Source: Streptomyces scabiei 87.22 (GTDB lineage: Bacteria; Actinomycetota; Actinomycetes; Streptomycetales; Streptomycetaceae). Taken from it: a stretch of 64,000 bases of DNA. The notes below the pieces were generated by a model. That model was not told the origin of the DNA and made no database searches. It worked only from the letters and a program-made list of their open reading frames with translations. A program made the translations under genes and the position numbers. Below are positions 24,862 through 33,608 of the stretch, piece after piece. The DNA lies in the NCBI RefSeq assembly GCF_000091305.1, contig NC_013929.1:1-64000 (forward strand), written 5' to 3'. How positions within the stretch are numbered: the stretch's first letter is position 1; the number at the start of each line of letters is the position of its first letter.

Positions 24862-26190
24862 GTGGACGACTTACCGCCGTCACCCGCCCAAGTGCCGCGC
24901 CATCTCCTGGGCGACCCCGCGTTCGTCCGGTCCCTGCGTGAGCGGGACTTCACCACGGTGTTCGCGATGGCCCACGACGCGGGGATCTCCTTCAACCGGA
25001 TCGCCGAAGCGTGCGCGCTCAAATCCGATCGGGTCAGCCAGATCGCCCGGGGCGCCGCGGCTGTCACCGCGCTGGCAACTGTCGAGAGAATCGCCGGCGG
25101 ACTGCGCATTCCCGGTGCCTTACTGGGGCTTGCTGCGCAACCCTGGGAGGACACCGCCGTTCTCAGCACGGAGTCAGACCATGGAGAAGATCCGATGAAG
25201 CGCCGCAACCTGCTGCGTGGCGCGCTGGCCGCCGGCCTCACCGCTCCGGCCCTCGCCGCGCTCACCGCCGCCCGGACCGACGTCGACCAGACCCTCTCCC
25301 CCGACGCTCCCGAGGACCTGGCCGACCTCGAGGCCGCAGCCGAGAGCTACGGGTACGGCTACCACGGCCAGGCACCCACCCGCGTACTGGCCGACCTGGT
25401 CACCGACTTCACGACCCTGCGCCCACTTCTCACCGTCCCGCAGCCCGCACCGGTCCGGGCACGGCTGTGCCGGACGGCCGGGCAGATGGCCGGGATGACC
25501 GCGATCGTGCTGCACGACCTGGGCAGCCGCCGCGAGTCGCGCGGGTGGTTCGCCACCGCCGCCCGGGCCGCCGCCGAATCCGGCGACCCCCAACTGCACG
25601 CGTGGGTGCTGGCCAGGGAGGCGATGGTGCCACTCAACTACGGCGCACCGCGGGCAGCAGCCGAACTCGCCGACCAGGCCCGGCACGCCGCCGGCACCCG
25701 GCCGACCGCCGCCGCCGTGCTGGCGGCCGCGGTCGCCGCCCGCGCCTACGCCCTCAACCACCAGGCCGAGCAGGCCCGCGCCGCGCTCACCGCCGCCGAC
25801 GCCCTCATGGGCCGGCTCCCCGAGGGCGAGCGGTCGGACACCTGGCTGACGTACGGCGAGCAGAAGCATCACGTCCACCTCAGCCACGCGTTCACCACAC
25901 TCGGGGACACCCGCCGCGCCCGGGAGAGCCAGCAGCGGGCACTGGAGCTGTCGGCGCCGACCAGCACCATGACGCGCACTCTGCTGAACATCGACGCGGC
26001 GGCGTGCTCGCATCACGACGGTGACACCGAGCAGGCGTGCCGCCGTGCGGTCGACGCCCTGACGGCGTTACCCGCGGACTACCGCACCGGCCTGGTCCGC
26101 CGCCGCGCCCTGGACCTGTACGAGGCGATCCCCGCCCAGCACCACCGCGAGCGCGCTGTACGGGAACTTCGCGACGTCGTAGCGGGCTGA
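24862..26190 (+). CDS. XRE-family regulator with TPR-like C-terminal domain
   Basis: 442 aa from GTG 24862. Residues about 25-75 are a helix-turn-helix (TVFAMAHDAGISFNRIAEAC, then KSDRVSQIARG). A twin-arginine-like RRNLLRGALAAG stretch near residue 115 sits mid-protein and is unlikely to be a signal. The remainder is all-helical TPR-like repeats (WFATAARAAAESGDPQLHAWVLA, AAVAARAYALNHQAEQARAAL, LSHAFTTLGDTRRARESQQRAL). Such Streptomyces regulators often govern peptide or antibiotic clusters and respond to small signals through the TPR part. It is divergent from the peptide-JmjC operon across a 166-base spacer and is the best candidate for its regulator. Confidence 0.8.
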   Translation: MDDLPPSPAQVPRHLLGDPAFVRSLRERDFTTVFAMAHDAGISFNRIAEACALKSDRVSQIARGAAAVTALATVERIAGGLRIPGALLGLAAQPWEDTAVLSTESDHGEDPMKRRNLLRGALAAGLTAPALAALTAARTDVDQTLSPDAPEDLADLEAAAESYGYGYHGQAPTRVLADLVTDFTTLRPLLTVPQPAPVRARLCRTAGQMAGMTAIVLHDLGSRRESRGWFATAARAAAESGDPQLHAWVLAREAMVPLNYGAPRAAAELADQARHAAGTRPTAAAVLAAAVAARAYALNHQAEQARAALTAADALMGRLPEGERSDTWLTYGEQKHHVHLSHAFTTLGDTRRARESQQRALELSAPTSTMTRTLLNIDAAACSHHDGDTEQACRRAVDALTALPADYRTGLVRRRALDLYEAIPAQHHRERAVRELRDVVAG

Positions 26191-26196
26191 CAACGA

Positions 26197-26682
26197 CTAC
26201 GCCCACAGCGGGCGGGCCCGCCCGGTTCCCTCGCGGTGGAAGCACTGGCCGCCCCCTGGTGCGTTGCGGGTGCTCATGGTCCCCATGGCGTCCCACAGGA
26301 GCTGGGTGAGGCCTGCGACGTGGGCGGCGTGCAGGGGCAGTTCCTGTCGCACTCCGATCATGACTTCCAGCGCGACGTCGGGTACGAGTGCGTACGCGCC
26401 GATTCCTTTGGGTCCGGCGAGGTCGCGCGTCACTGTGTCGATCACGTCGTGAAGGCGGCCCATCGGCTCATCCTCGAACAGTTCCACGCGCGCCGACAGG
26501 ACGATGTCGTTCGGATCCGCGATCGACAGCCGCGCCACCGGCCGCTCGAACGGCGGGATGGGGCCAGCCGAGTCGGGATGGTCTGCCTGGAGGCGTGTCA
26601 TCGCGTACCACAGGTCTCCCGAGGTGTCCCTGTCGTGCCTGATCAAGGGCACGTCCTTGTTCTGCTGCTTGCCGAGCTTCAT
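26197..26682 (-). CDS. hypothetical protein
   Basis: 161 aa from ATG 26682, with GGAAGG upstream. It reads like a folded soluble protein (LWYAMTRLQADHPDSAGPIP, then RLSIADPNDIVLSARVELFEDEP, RDLAGPKGIGAYALVPDVALEV) without a signal peptide or membrane segment. I do not recognise the family. It converges on the regulator gene, the two stops being 6 bases apart, and is read in the same direction as the PIN-domain gene that precedes it by about 150 bases. The interval 26683-26835 shows nothing else. Confidence 0.55.
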   Translation of the reverse strand: MKLGKQQNKDVPLIRHDRDTSGDLWYAMTRLQADHPDSAGPIPPFERPVARLSIADPNDIVLSARVELFEDEPMGRLHDVIDTVTRDLAGPKGIGAYALVPDVALEVMIGVRQELPLHAAHVAGLTQLLWDAMGTMSTRNAPGGGQCFHREGTGRARPLWA

Positions 26683-26835
26683 GGTTGCCTTCCGGTTGAT
26701 GACGTCGGAATACCTGAGTACGCCGTGGCCAGGGCGCAGTGCGCGCCTTGGCCCTCGTCATCCCGCCGGGCGGCGCGGCGACTTCGGGAGCCGTCCCGCC
26801 GGGCGCCCCGCGGCCGCTTCTCGGGCGGGCCCGGG

Positions 26836-27894
26836 TCAGGCCTTCTGCCGGACCGGACGGCCGACGGTCCACAGGTCGCCGGGAGCGCGGACGAACGCCC
26901 CGTGGTCCTGCATGTCCCGCTTCAGCTGCGCGGCGGAGATGATGTGGCCGCGCCGGGCGAGCGCGTCACGTAGCTCGCCGGGCGTCAGGGACCGGCCGCA
27001 GCGCGCGAGGTACCGGGCCGCGAGCTGCTCGCGGGTGGGATAGGCCGGCGGCTCTACCACCAGGAGCGAGTCGCCGAGCGCGCGGTGCTCGGTCATCCCT
27101 GCTTCCGCGAGTTCCAGCAGCGGCTTCGCCACGCCCCCTGCCTGCGACAGGCGACGTCTCCAGTTGTCGCGGGTCAGGTAGCCCTGGCGGTGGCACCACC
27201 ACAGCAGCCCGCCCACGGCTGCCGTCGCGGCCAGCGGGTTGTTCGCGGCGAGGACCACCAGGCGGTGAACGCCTGTACCGAACAGCTGGAACGCGATGTC
27301 GATGAGTACCAGCGCGTTCGCGGCGGTGGCCTCCAGGCCGGCCATGCGCAGCACGCTCTCCGCGACGGGGATCCAGTCGATGACGGCGAACCCGAAGCGG
27401 GAGAAGACGCTGTCCTTGGAAACGATGACGCACGGCCCCAGGAACTCCGCGAGCGCCATCGTGGGCGCGTCGTCCGGGTCGCCCCGGTGCCGCTTCGGCA
27501 TCTCCCGGTCGACCCGCAGGATGTGCCGGGTCTGCGGGGCCAGGTGATCGCGGATCTCCAGGTCGACCACGCGAAGGGCGGGCAGGATCTGCTCATTGAG
27601 TACGCGGCGCGCCTGACGTTCCGACGCTTCGAGGTCGGCGGCAACCTTGGCCAGGTGTTCGTCGACTTCGCCGGGTACGTGCGCGGCGATGTACGGGGTG
27701 GCGCGGCCGGTGACGGCCAGCGCGGTGACCCGGTCCTGCCGACCGCCGTGCTTGGCCAGTGCGCAGGCTTCGACCAGGAGGGCGTTGGCGTCGAGGATGG
27801 GCAGCAGCATCGGCCGGTCCAGCACCATCGGGTTGATCGCCGATCCGGAGGGGATCAGCAGCGGCGGTGCCACGTCGGCACGATCGAGCGTCAT
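26836..27894 (-). CDS. PIN-domain protein with C-terminal winged-helix-like region
   Basis: 352 aa from ATG 27894. A PIN-like nuclease core is suggested by LLPILDANALLVEA (first acidic residue, about position 34), the GEVDEHLAKVAADLE helix, DAPTMALAEFLGP and CVIVSKDSVFSRFG (later acidic residues). The C-terminal 90 residues (YPTREQLAARYLARCGRSLT, then AQLKRDMQDHGAFVR) look like a winged helix. PIN proteins are metal-dependent RNases, often toxins, but no antitoxin-sized partner abuts this gene. It may act alone or with the 161-aa protein downstream. Confidence 0.62.
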   Translation of the reverse strand: MTLDRADVAPPLLIPSGSAINPMVLDRPMLLPILDANALLVEACALAKHGGRQDRVTALAVTGRATPYIAAHVPGEVDEHLAKVAADLEASERQARRVLNEQILPALRVVDLEIRDHLAPQTRHILRVDREMPKRHRGDPDDAPTMALAEFLGPCVIVSKDSVFSRFGFAVIDWIPVAESVLRMAGLEATAANALVLIDIAFQLFGTGVHRLVVLAANNPLAATAAVGGLLWWCHRQGYLTRDNWRRRLSQAGGVAKPLLELAEAGMTEHRALGDSLLVVEPPAYPTREQLAARYLARCGRSLTPGELRDALARRGHIISAAQLKRDMQDHGAFVRAPGDLWTVGRPVRQKA

Positions 27895-28011
27895 GGATCA
27901 AGTGTGGCCGCCGCCACTGACACTGAGGCAGATTCTTCGGGCCGGGTGCCAGTGCGCTCGGGGCGGCTGTGAACGGCGAAGAGCTACGAGGCCCAGCCGG
28001 GCACTGCCTGA

Positions 28012-28286
28012 TCAGCCGCCGAGCGATGGCCGCCAGGGATCGGCCCCGGCGGCGGCGAGCGCCTGTGCGTTGGCTGGCTTCCGGGACATGACGGCTTCCC
28101 ACAGGGCCGTCACTCCGTTCTCCAGTGCGTCCACATCGGCAACCCGGCGGGCCAGTTCCGCAACAGCCTCCGGGGAGCCGAACACCGCCGCCCGGTGCAG
28201 AGGACGGCTCCCGTTCCAACTGTCCGGATCGGCTCCTTCATCGAGGCGCCGGCGATGCCGACGGCATCCGACCAGTCCCAGCCCAT
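28012..28286 (-). pseudogene. frameshifted ankyrin-repeat gene
   Basis: Starting at ATG 28286 the frame gives GWDWSDAVGIAGA and then loses sense. One base over, the reading continues RRLDEGADPDSWNGSRPLHRA, AVFGSPEAVAELARR and VTALWEAVMSRKPANAQALA to the stop at 28012. These are clear ankyrin units (LLDEGADPD, G-PLH-AA). The junction lies near GGCGCC at about 28240. The gene is about 90 codons and also seems to lack part of the first repeat, so it is probably non-functional unless the indel is a sequencing error. The interval 28287-28495 upstream of tap shows no gene. Confidence 0.6.
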
Positions 28287-28495
28287 GCCGGCCCAGCCGT
28301 CGCTCGCTGCTGCCACCACTCCCCCTCGAACACGTCGCATGCTCTCGCGCTACTTCGTCACGCTCTCGCCAGTCCCGGTTCAGTGATCGGACATTATCAC
28401 CCCGGACACCGCCCGCACGCTGAGTGTACGTGATCCGTACGCAATGAGTACGCGATAGGGCTGTTTCAGGGTAGGGTGGGAGCGGAGGTGCCTCG

Positions 28496-30724
28496 ATGTC
28501 CGAGTTGTTCGACGCGGTCGACGCGCTGGTCGCGTCCCGTTCCCCGCTGCCGCCGCCGGCCGAGCGCAGGCGGCTGCGCCAGGCGCACGCCCTCACCCTG
28601 GACGAGGTGGCCTCCGCCCTGGACGTGCGGCGGGCGACCGTCGGCGGCTGGGAGTCAGGCCGCACCGAACCCCGGCCCCCGGAGCGGGAGGCGTACGCGC
28701 GTCTGCTGAAGCAGCTCGCCCAGCTCTACCCCGCCCCCGAGAACACCGGCGCCCCGCAGGAGGACACCGACACCACGGCGGCGAAGACCGTCACCCCCGC
28801 GGCGCCCGCGGCGTCCCAGCCCGCAGGCGAGGCCCCGGAAGCCGCTGCCGCGCCTGCGGCCGAGGAGCCCCCGGCGGCGGTCGGCGCACCGGCCGCCGTG
28901 TCGCTGCCGCGTCCCGAACGGGCCCCGGGTCCGCGGCGTCCCGCTGTGAAGAAGGCCGCTCCGGCGGACACCCCCGCGTCCGGCGGGGCGTACGCGCACG
29001 GTCCGCTGCTCGTCCTCGACGCCGATGCCGAGCGGCGGGTGACCGGCTACGGCGTCGGCGGTCTGATCCTGGACGTGCCCGCCAAGTCGCTGCCCGCGCT
29101 GGTGGAATGGACGCTCACCGAGGCGCGGCTGGGGGCGGAGAGGCTGCACGGTTCGGGCAAGGACGCCGACCCGCTGCTGGTGCTCACCGAAGCGGCGTGC
29201 GAACGCTACGGGCTGCCCGCCGCCCTGTCGGAGTCCGAGGGGCTCGCCGGGCGGCTGCCGGAGGGGCACCGGGTCATCAGGCAGCTGGAGCGCGCCGACT
29301 GGCAGCTGACCAGGCGGGGACTGGGGCCGTGGGCGCGGATCTACCGCCCCGCCCAGGGCGGCCGCCGGCAGTGCGTGCAGCTGTGCATCCCCTCCTGGCG
29401 GGCCCTGGACGGCCGTGCCTGGGGCCATGCCGCCCAGCTGGAGCCTGCGGAGCTGGCCCGGGTGCTGGGGGTGTACGCGGCCCGGGTGATGACGCCGGTC
29501 GGCTCCACCGCCGTGACGGGGCTGCAGCTGATGACCACCCTCAATCCGCCGACCCGCGCGAGCGAGCCGGACGAGAGCGGCAGGCGGCACCGCGAGCTCC
29601 GGCCCGGCTCGCTGGGCACCGAGCCGGTGGACCCCGCGCCGTGCGAGGCGATCGACGGGCACCCCGTCCTGGCCCACCTGCCACGCTTCCACGTGCGCGG
29701 CCCCGACGAAAGGCTGTTCGAGGAGGCCTACGACTGGGCACGGGACCTCACCGACGCCGAGTGCATGCAGCGCTACCTGGTCGGCATCGACGTGAACCTC
29801 GCCTTCGGCGCGGCCGCCAACGGCGCCGTCGTCGGCCTGGCCACGCCTCCCGTCCACGTCACCAAGCCCGCCTTCGACGCGGCAGTGCCCGGATCCTGGC
29901 TGGTCGACCTCTCCCACGTCGACCTCGCCCGGGTGAAAGTCGCCAAACAGTGGCGCGACCTCGACGCCGCGCTCCTGCCCAGCCCGTTCACGCCGACCGG
30001 CCAGCGCCCCACCGGTCCGGCCTGGTACGCCACGCCCACCGTGGCGTACGCCGTCGAACTCGGCTACGACGTCACGCCCCTGGAGGGCTGGGTGCGCCGT
30101 GAGAGCGGCCGGTTCCTGGACGGCTGGTACAAGCGGCTGCGCGATGCCTACGTCGCCACCATGGCCGACCTCGGCGTCGCCGAGAAGCTGCCCCCGGCCG
30201 ACTTCCTTCAGGCGATGGACGGCTACAAGAGCCGTGACCCGGAGCTGGGGATCGTGGTGGACGCGGTCAAGATGACCGTCAAGGGCGGCATCGGCAAACT
30301 ACAGGAGAAGGCACGCGGCGGCGGCTGGAAGCCAGGGCAGGCCTGGCCCGCTCTCGCCCGGCCGACCTGGCGCCCCGACATCCGCGCGGCCGTCATCTCC
30401 CGGGCCCGGATCAACATGCACCGCAAGATGCTGAACCTGGCAGCCGCCACCGGGCAGTACCCGGTCGCGGTCCTCTCCGACTGCGCCGTGTACGCCGCCG
30501 ACGGACCCAGCCCCCTGGACGTCCTGCCCTACGACGCCGACGGCAAAACGGTACCGGGCTCGTTCCGGCTGGGGGTCTCGCCCGGGATGGTCAAACACGA
30601 GGGCACCCAGAGCATGCTGTGGGGCGCTGACGTCCTCGAACAGCTCGGCGCCGACGGCCACGTCGCCAACCTCGCCCGGTACATCAAGACCGGCGAGGTC
30701 ACCGCCAAGGACACCGGAGAATAA
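28496..30724 (+). CDS. tap: telomere-associated protein Tap
   Basis: 742 aa, ATG 28496 with GGAGG at 28484-28488. The N-terminus is an XRE-type helix-turn-helix (LRQAHALTLDEVASALDVRR, then TVGGWESGRTEPRPPE), followed by an Ala/Pro-rich linker (about residues 85-165) and a large conserved C-terminal region (WARIYRPAQGGRRQCVQLCI, GIDVNLAFGAAANGAVVGLA). Length, domain order and the tpg gene 14 bases downstream match Streptomyces Tap. In that system Tap binds the telomeric 3' overhang and recruits the terminal protein for end patching. The 5' interval shows no operator I can name. Confidence 0.93.
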   Translation: MSELFDAVDALVASRSPLPPPAERRRLRQAHALTLDEVASALDVRRATVGGWESGRTEPRPPEREAYARLLKQLAQLYPAPENTGAPQEDTDTTAAKTVTPAAPAASQPAGEAPEAAAAPAAEEPPAAVGAPAAVSLPRPERAPGPRRPAVKKAAPADTPASGGAYAHGPLLVLDADAERRVTGYGVGGLILDVPAKSLPALVEWTLTEARLGAERLHGSGKDADPLLVLTEAACERYGLPAALSESEGLAGRLPEGHRVIRQLERADWQLTRRGLGPWARIYRPAQGGRRQCVQLCIPSWRALDGRAWGHAAQLEPAELARVLGVYAARVMTPVGSTAVTGLQLMTTLNPPTRASEPDESGRRHRELRPGSLGTEPVDPAPCEAIDGHPVLAHLPRFHVRGPDERLFEEAYDWARDLTDAECMQRYLVGIDVNLAFGAAANGAVVGLATPPVHVTKPAFDAAVPGSWLVDLSHVDLARVKVAKQWRDLDAALLPSPFTPTGQRPTGPAWYATPTVAYAVELGYDVTPLEGWVRRESGRFLDGWYKRLRDAYVATMADLGVAEKLPPADFLQAMDGYKSRDPELGIVVDAVKMTVKGGIGKLQEKARGGGWKPGQAWPALARPTWRPDIRAAVISRARINMHRKMLNLAAATGQYPVAVLSDCAVYAADGPSPLDVLPYDADGKTVPGSFRLGVSPGMVKHEGTQSMLWGADVLEQLGADGHVANLARYIKTGEVTAKDTGE

Positions 30725-30738
30725 GGAGCGTTACGGCG

Positions 30739-31296
30739 ATGGTCACGGTCGGGGAGGAACTCGACAAGGCGGTGCAGGGCGCGTTCACGCGTCCCATCCC
30801 CAAGTCCGCGGGGGCGCAGATGCGCTACCTGGTCAAGCAGCACCAGCGCAGCACCCAGCGCGTCGCCGAACTGCTCGGCATCAGCCAGCGCACCGTCGAA
30901 CGGTATGTGAAGAACCAGATCAAACAGCCCCGGCCCGAACTCGCCGACCGGCTGGAACGTGAAGTCCGCACGCGCTGGCAGCCGCAGATCCGTGCCAGGG
31001 CGAAGCAGGCCGCGGCGACCACGAGCGGCATCATGATCGATGTGCAGGCCCGGTTCGGCTACACCGCCGCCCCCGGCACCACCGACCAGGCCCGCGTACG
31101 CCACCTCACCCTCGCCCTGCCACCCCACCACGCCGCCCGCCTCCTCCAAGCCCAGGAAACCGGCGCCGACGAGAACGACCTCCGCCAGGTCGCCGCCGAA
31201 GCGCTGGGCGAGATCTACTTCCGCGACAACGGGCGCCGCGCGCACGGCCTCGAAGTGCAGCTCAACGACATCGTGGACCTCCAGTTCGAGCTGTAA
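30739..31296 (+). CDS. tpg: telomere terminal protein Tpg
   Basis: 185 aa, the usual Tpg length, from ATG 30739 with AAGGAG 10 bases upstream. Recognisable segments: AFTRPIPKSAGAQMRYLVKQ, the helix-turn-helix VAELLGISQRTVERYVKNQI, the basic RWQPQIRARAKQ, and ARFGYTAAPGTTDQAR with a Tyr that could prime. The C-terminus (EALGEIYFRD, DIVDLQFEL) is also characteristic. Tpg covalently caps the 5' end of Streptomyces telomeres and primes fill-in synthesis. The tap-tpg operon is therefore consistent with the telomere at base 1. Confidence 0.95.
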   Translation: MVTVGEELDKAVQGAFTRPIPKSAGAQMRYLVKQHQRSTQRVAELLGISQRTVERYVKNQIKQPRPELADRLEREVRTRWQPQIRARAKQAAATTSGIMIDVQARFGYTAAPGTTDQARVRHLTLALPPHHAARLLQAQETGADENDLRQVAAEALGEIYFRDNGRRAHGLEVQLNDIVDLQFEL

Positions 31297-31410
31297 CCGG
31301 TCAGAGGCGGGAAAGGGGCAGCTGCGGCAGTCGGGGCACTTCGGGCCAGGCACGGTTGCACCCCGGTGGCAGGCTCAGGGCCTGCCATCGCGCTTGATCA
31401 AGGAATGGAA

Positions 31411-31440
31411 GAAGGGGCCTGGCTGATGCCGGGCCCCTTC
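31411..31440. terminator. hairpin terminator between tpg and tRNA-fMet
   Basis: GAAGGGGCCTGGC, loop TGAT, GCCGGGCCCCTTC: a 13-bp stem with one T-G wobble, followed by TTCTTC rightward. It lies just 3' of both convergent units, 115 bases after tpg and 8 bases past the tRNA 3' end, so it probably serves both directions. Confidence 0.82.
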
Positions 31441-31447
31441 TTCTTCG

Positions 31448-31521
31448 TAGCGGGGACAGGATTTGAACCTGCGACCTCTGGGTTATGAGCCCAGCGAGCT
31501 ACCGAGCTGCTCCACCCCGCG
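31448..31521 (-). tRNA. initiator tRNA-fMet (anticodon CAT)
   Basis: On the minus strand 74 bases fold as a tRNA. The acceptor starts CGCGGGG and ends CCCCGC plus U72, A73, leaving an unpaired C1-U72. The D arm is GCAGCTCGGTAGC, the anticodon stem-loop is CTGGG-CTCATAA-CCCAG, and the T arm contains GGTTCAAATCC. The mismatched 1-72 position and three G:C pairs flanking the CAU anticodon loop are hallmarks of the initiator. CCA is not encoded. Its presence beside tap-tpg is unusual and may mark an integration site or an extra copy. Confidence 0.95.
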
Positions 31522-31784
31522 TCGATGGCGCCACTCTACACGGGGCTCCGGAGGCCCAGCGGGACGAGCCGTAGACGATGCCCCGGGCAGCCGGGCCCAC
31601 TCGTGGCCGCGGGGGTCGTAGTGCGGGCAGCCACATGCCTCCCGTAGATCCAGGTAGTAGCGCAGTCGGACAGATCGTCAGGCAGTGGGCGGAGCCTTCA
31701 ATCGTGTCTGGCTGCGCGGGTGAGCCGATACGATTGTCACCACTTCGGCGTATGCGTGCCGTTGATCACCAGGGGGAAGCATCG

Positions 31785-33404
31785 GTGTCCAGCCGTGTTC
31801 AGTCGTTGCAGCAAGGTGATCCGCGGCGTGTCGGTCCGTATCGTGTTGTCGGCCGGCTCGGGTTCGGCGGTATGGGCACCGTGTACGCCGCGCTGAGTGC
31901 CGCTGGGGAGCGGATGGCCGTCAAGGTCGTGCATCCGGCGCAGGCCGCAGACGACGAGTTCCGTGCTCGGTTCCGGCGGGAGGTCCAGCTCTCCCAGCGT
32001 GTCACAGGTCCTTGCCTGGTTCCGGTGCTTGATGCCGACCCCGATGCGCCCGCTCCGTGGCTTGCCACCGCTTTCATACCCGGTCCCACCCTCGACCAGT
32101 ACGTGGCCGCCGGGCCCCTGGCCGGGGCCCGCCTGTACGCCTTGGCCGCGGGTACCGCAGCCGCACTGTCCGCAGTCCACGAAGCTGGCGTCGTCCACCG
32201 GGATGTGAAGCCCCAGAATGTCATTTTGGCGCCTTCTGGCCCGATGGTGCTGGACTTCGGTATCGCTCATGCCTTGGACGGGACTTCCGTCACCCGCACT
32301 GGCGTGATGACGGGCACGCCGGGGTGGATCAGCCCTGAGCATTACCGCACCGGGACGGTCGGCCCAGAGGGCGATGTGTTCGCCTGGGGTGCCCTGGTCG
32401 CCTACGCGGCAACAGGGCGTCTTCCCTTCGGCAGCGGTGCTGCGGACGCCGTGGCTTTTCGAGTCCTGTCCGCCGAGCCCGACCTTGACGGCATGGGCGA
32501 TGATCTTCGCCAGCTGGTGGACAGGGCCCTGTCGAAGGAACCCCCCAGCCGACCGGCAGCATCCGAACTCGCGCAAGAGTGTGGTGAGTTGCTTGCCAGC
32601 CAGACCACAGCCGTCACCGGGCCCGCCGATCTGCCTCAGCCGACGCTGATAGCCGACCTGGTCGGCCTCAATTGGGACCTGCCGTCCGACGAGCCGATCT
32701 GGCCTGCCCCCTCGAAACACACAGGCCGTACTCGCCTGTACCTGGCGGTCGTCGCAGCCGCTGTCGTCGTGGGGAGCCTCGGTGGCGTCCTCGTCGCCAC
32801 GCAGTCATCCACCGCCACGCGGGGACCGGCCTCCACACCCGGCGGTCAGAGAACGTCGGCGGCCGGCCTCACGCCTGCAGCGCAGCACTCCGCCAGCGAT
32901 GAAACCGGCCCCGCGCTGACCGCCTCCGACGTACCGTCATCCTCCTCACCGAGCCCTCGTTCTTCGCCTGCCCCCTCCCCCGCTTACACCCGCAGCGACA
33001 GCGCTCAGCCCACCGTTGAGGAGTGGGCCGCCGCCCGGGTACCGGCCACACAGGCGGAGAAAGCCGCCGCACAGCGCCTGCGCGAGGGCGCAGCTCCCGT
33101 CCTTCAAGGGCAGCAGTACATGGGCGACGAAGTGACCGTCACATTCAACCCCTCGGCACAGACGATGTTCGTCACCTTCGGCCCTGGAAGCTACCCCGAA
33201 GGGCGGAGCTACCAGGACGATGCCGACTGGACCGACATCGTCCGCGGTCTGATGTTCGGCAGCTGCGCAGAAGCCCAGCAGGACTTCCACGACGACATCA
33301 CCTGGCCCTACGGTCGCGCCACCGTCGTCTACCGCGAGTCCATGGCCAGCCCCCTCATCGCCAACTTCCGAGAAGTCACCCACACCGACAGCTGCCGCGT
33401 ATAG
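31785..33404 (+). CDS. membrane Ser/Thr protein kinase (PknB/Hanks type)
   Basis: 539 aa if started at GTG 31785 behind AGGGGGAAG; in-frame ATGs at 31752 and upstream add unlikely sequence. The kinase domain is complete: G-loop LGFGGMGTVY (25-34), Lys47 in AVKVV, HRDVKPQN (138-145), DFG (157-159), and SPE in the activation segment end. A single membrane segment at about 317-339 (LYLAVVAAAVVVGSLGGVLV) is followed by a Ser/Pro/Thr-rich stalk and an extracellular domain of about 130 residues with two Cys (FGSCAEAQQDF and DSCRV), perhaps a disulfide-bonded sensor. The catalytic residues suggest activity; ligand and substrates are unknown. Confidence 0.9.
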   Translation: MSSRVQSLQQGDPRRVGPYRVVGRLGFGGMGTVYAALSAAGERMAVKVVHPAQAADDEFRARFRREVQLSQRVTGPCLVPVLDADPDAPAPWLATAFIPGPTLDQYVAAGPLAGARLYALAAGTAAALSAVHEAGVVHRDVKPQNVILAPSGPMVLDFGIAHALDGTSVTRTGVMTGTPGWISPEHYRTGTVGPEGDVFAWGALVAYAATGRLPFGSGAADAVAFRVLSAEPDLDGMGDDLRQLVDRALSKEPPSRPAASELAQECGELLASQTTAVTGPADLPQPTLIADLVGLNWDLPSDEPIWPAPSKHTGRTRLYLAVVAAAVVVGSLGGVLVATQSSTATRGPASTPGGQRTSAAGLTPAAQHSASDETGPALTASDVPSSSSPSPRSSPAPSPAYTRSDSAQPTVEEWAAARVPATQAEKAAAQRLREGAAPVLQGQQYMGDEVTVTFNPSAQTMFVTFGPGSYPEGRSYQDDADWTDIVRGLMFGSCAEAQQDFHDDITWPYGRATVVYRESMASPLIANFREVTHTDSCRV

Positions 33405-33608
33405 CCGCAGACCTCTCCGGCAGGGCCGCTGGACGCGCGCCTTCGTCAGTCCAGTCGCCGTCGAACAGTGATGCCACCATCTATGAGGTTCCGGAAGGTG
33501 TGGCGTGACGTGGTGCGAGTCGTCCTCGTTGGCGTTGAGGCGCTCGTACTCGGGGGGTGTGGCTCTGTGGCGGGTTGTTGCATGACCGTCTGAGCACCGG
33601 AGAGAGAT

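Noticed and set aside
29107..30102. Second frame inside tap
   Set aside because: Arg/Pro/Gly-rich out-of-frame reading of tap.
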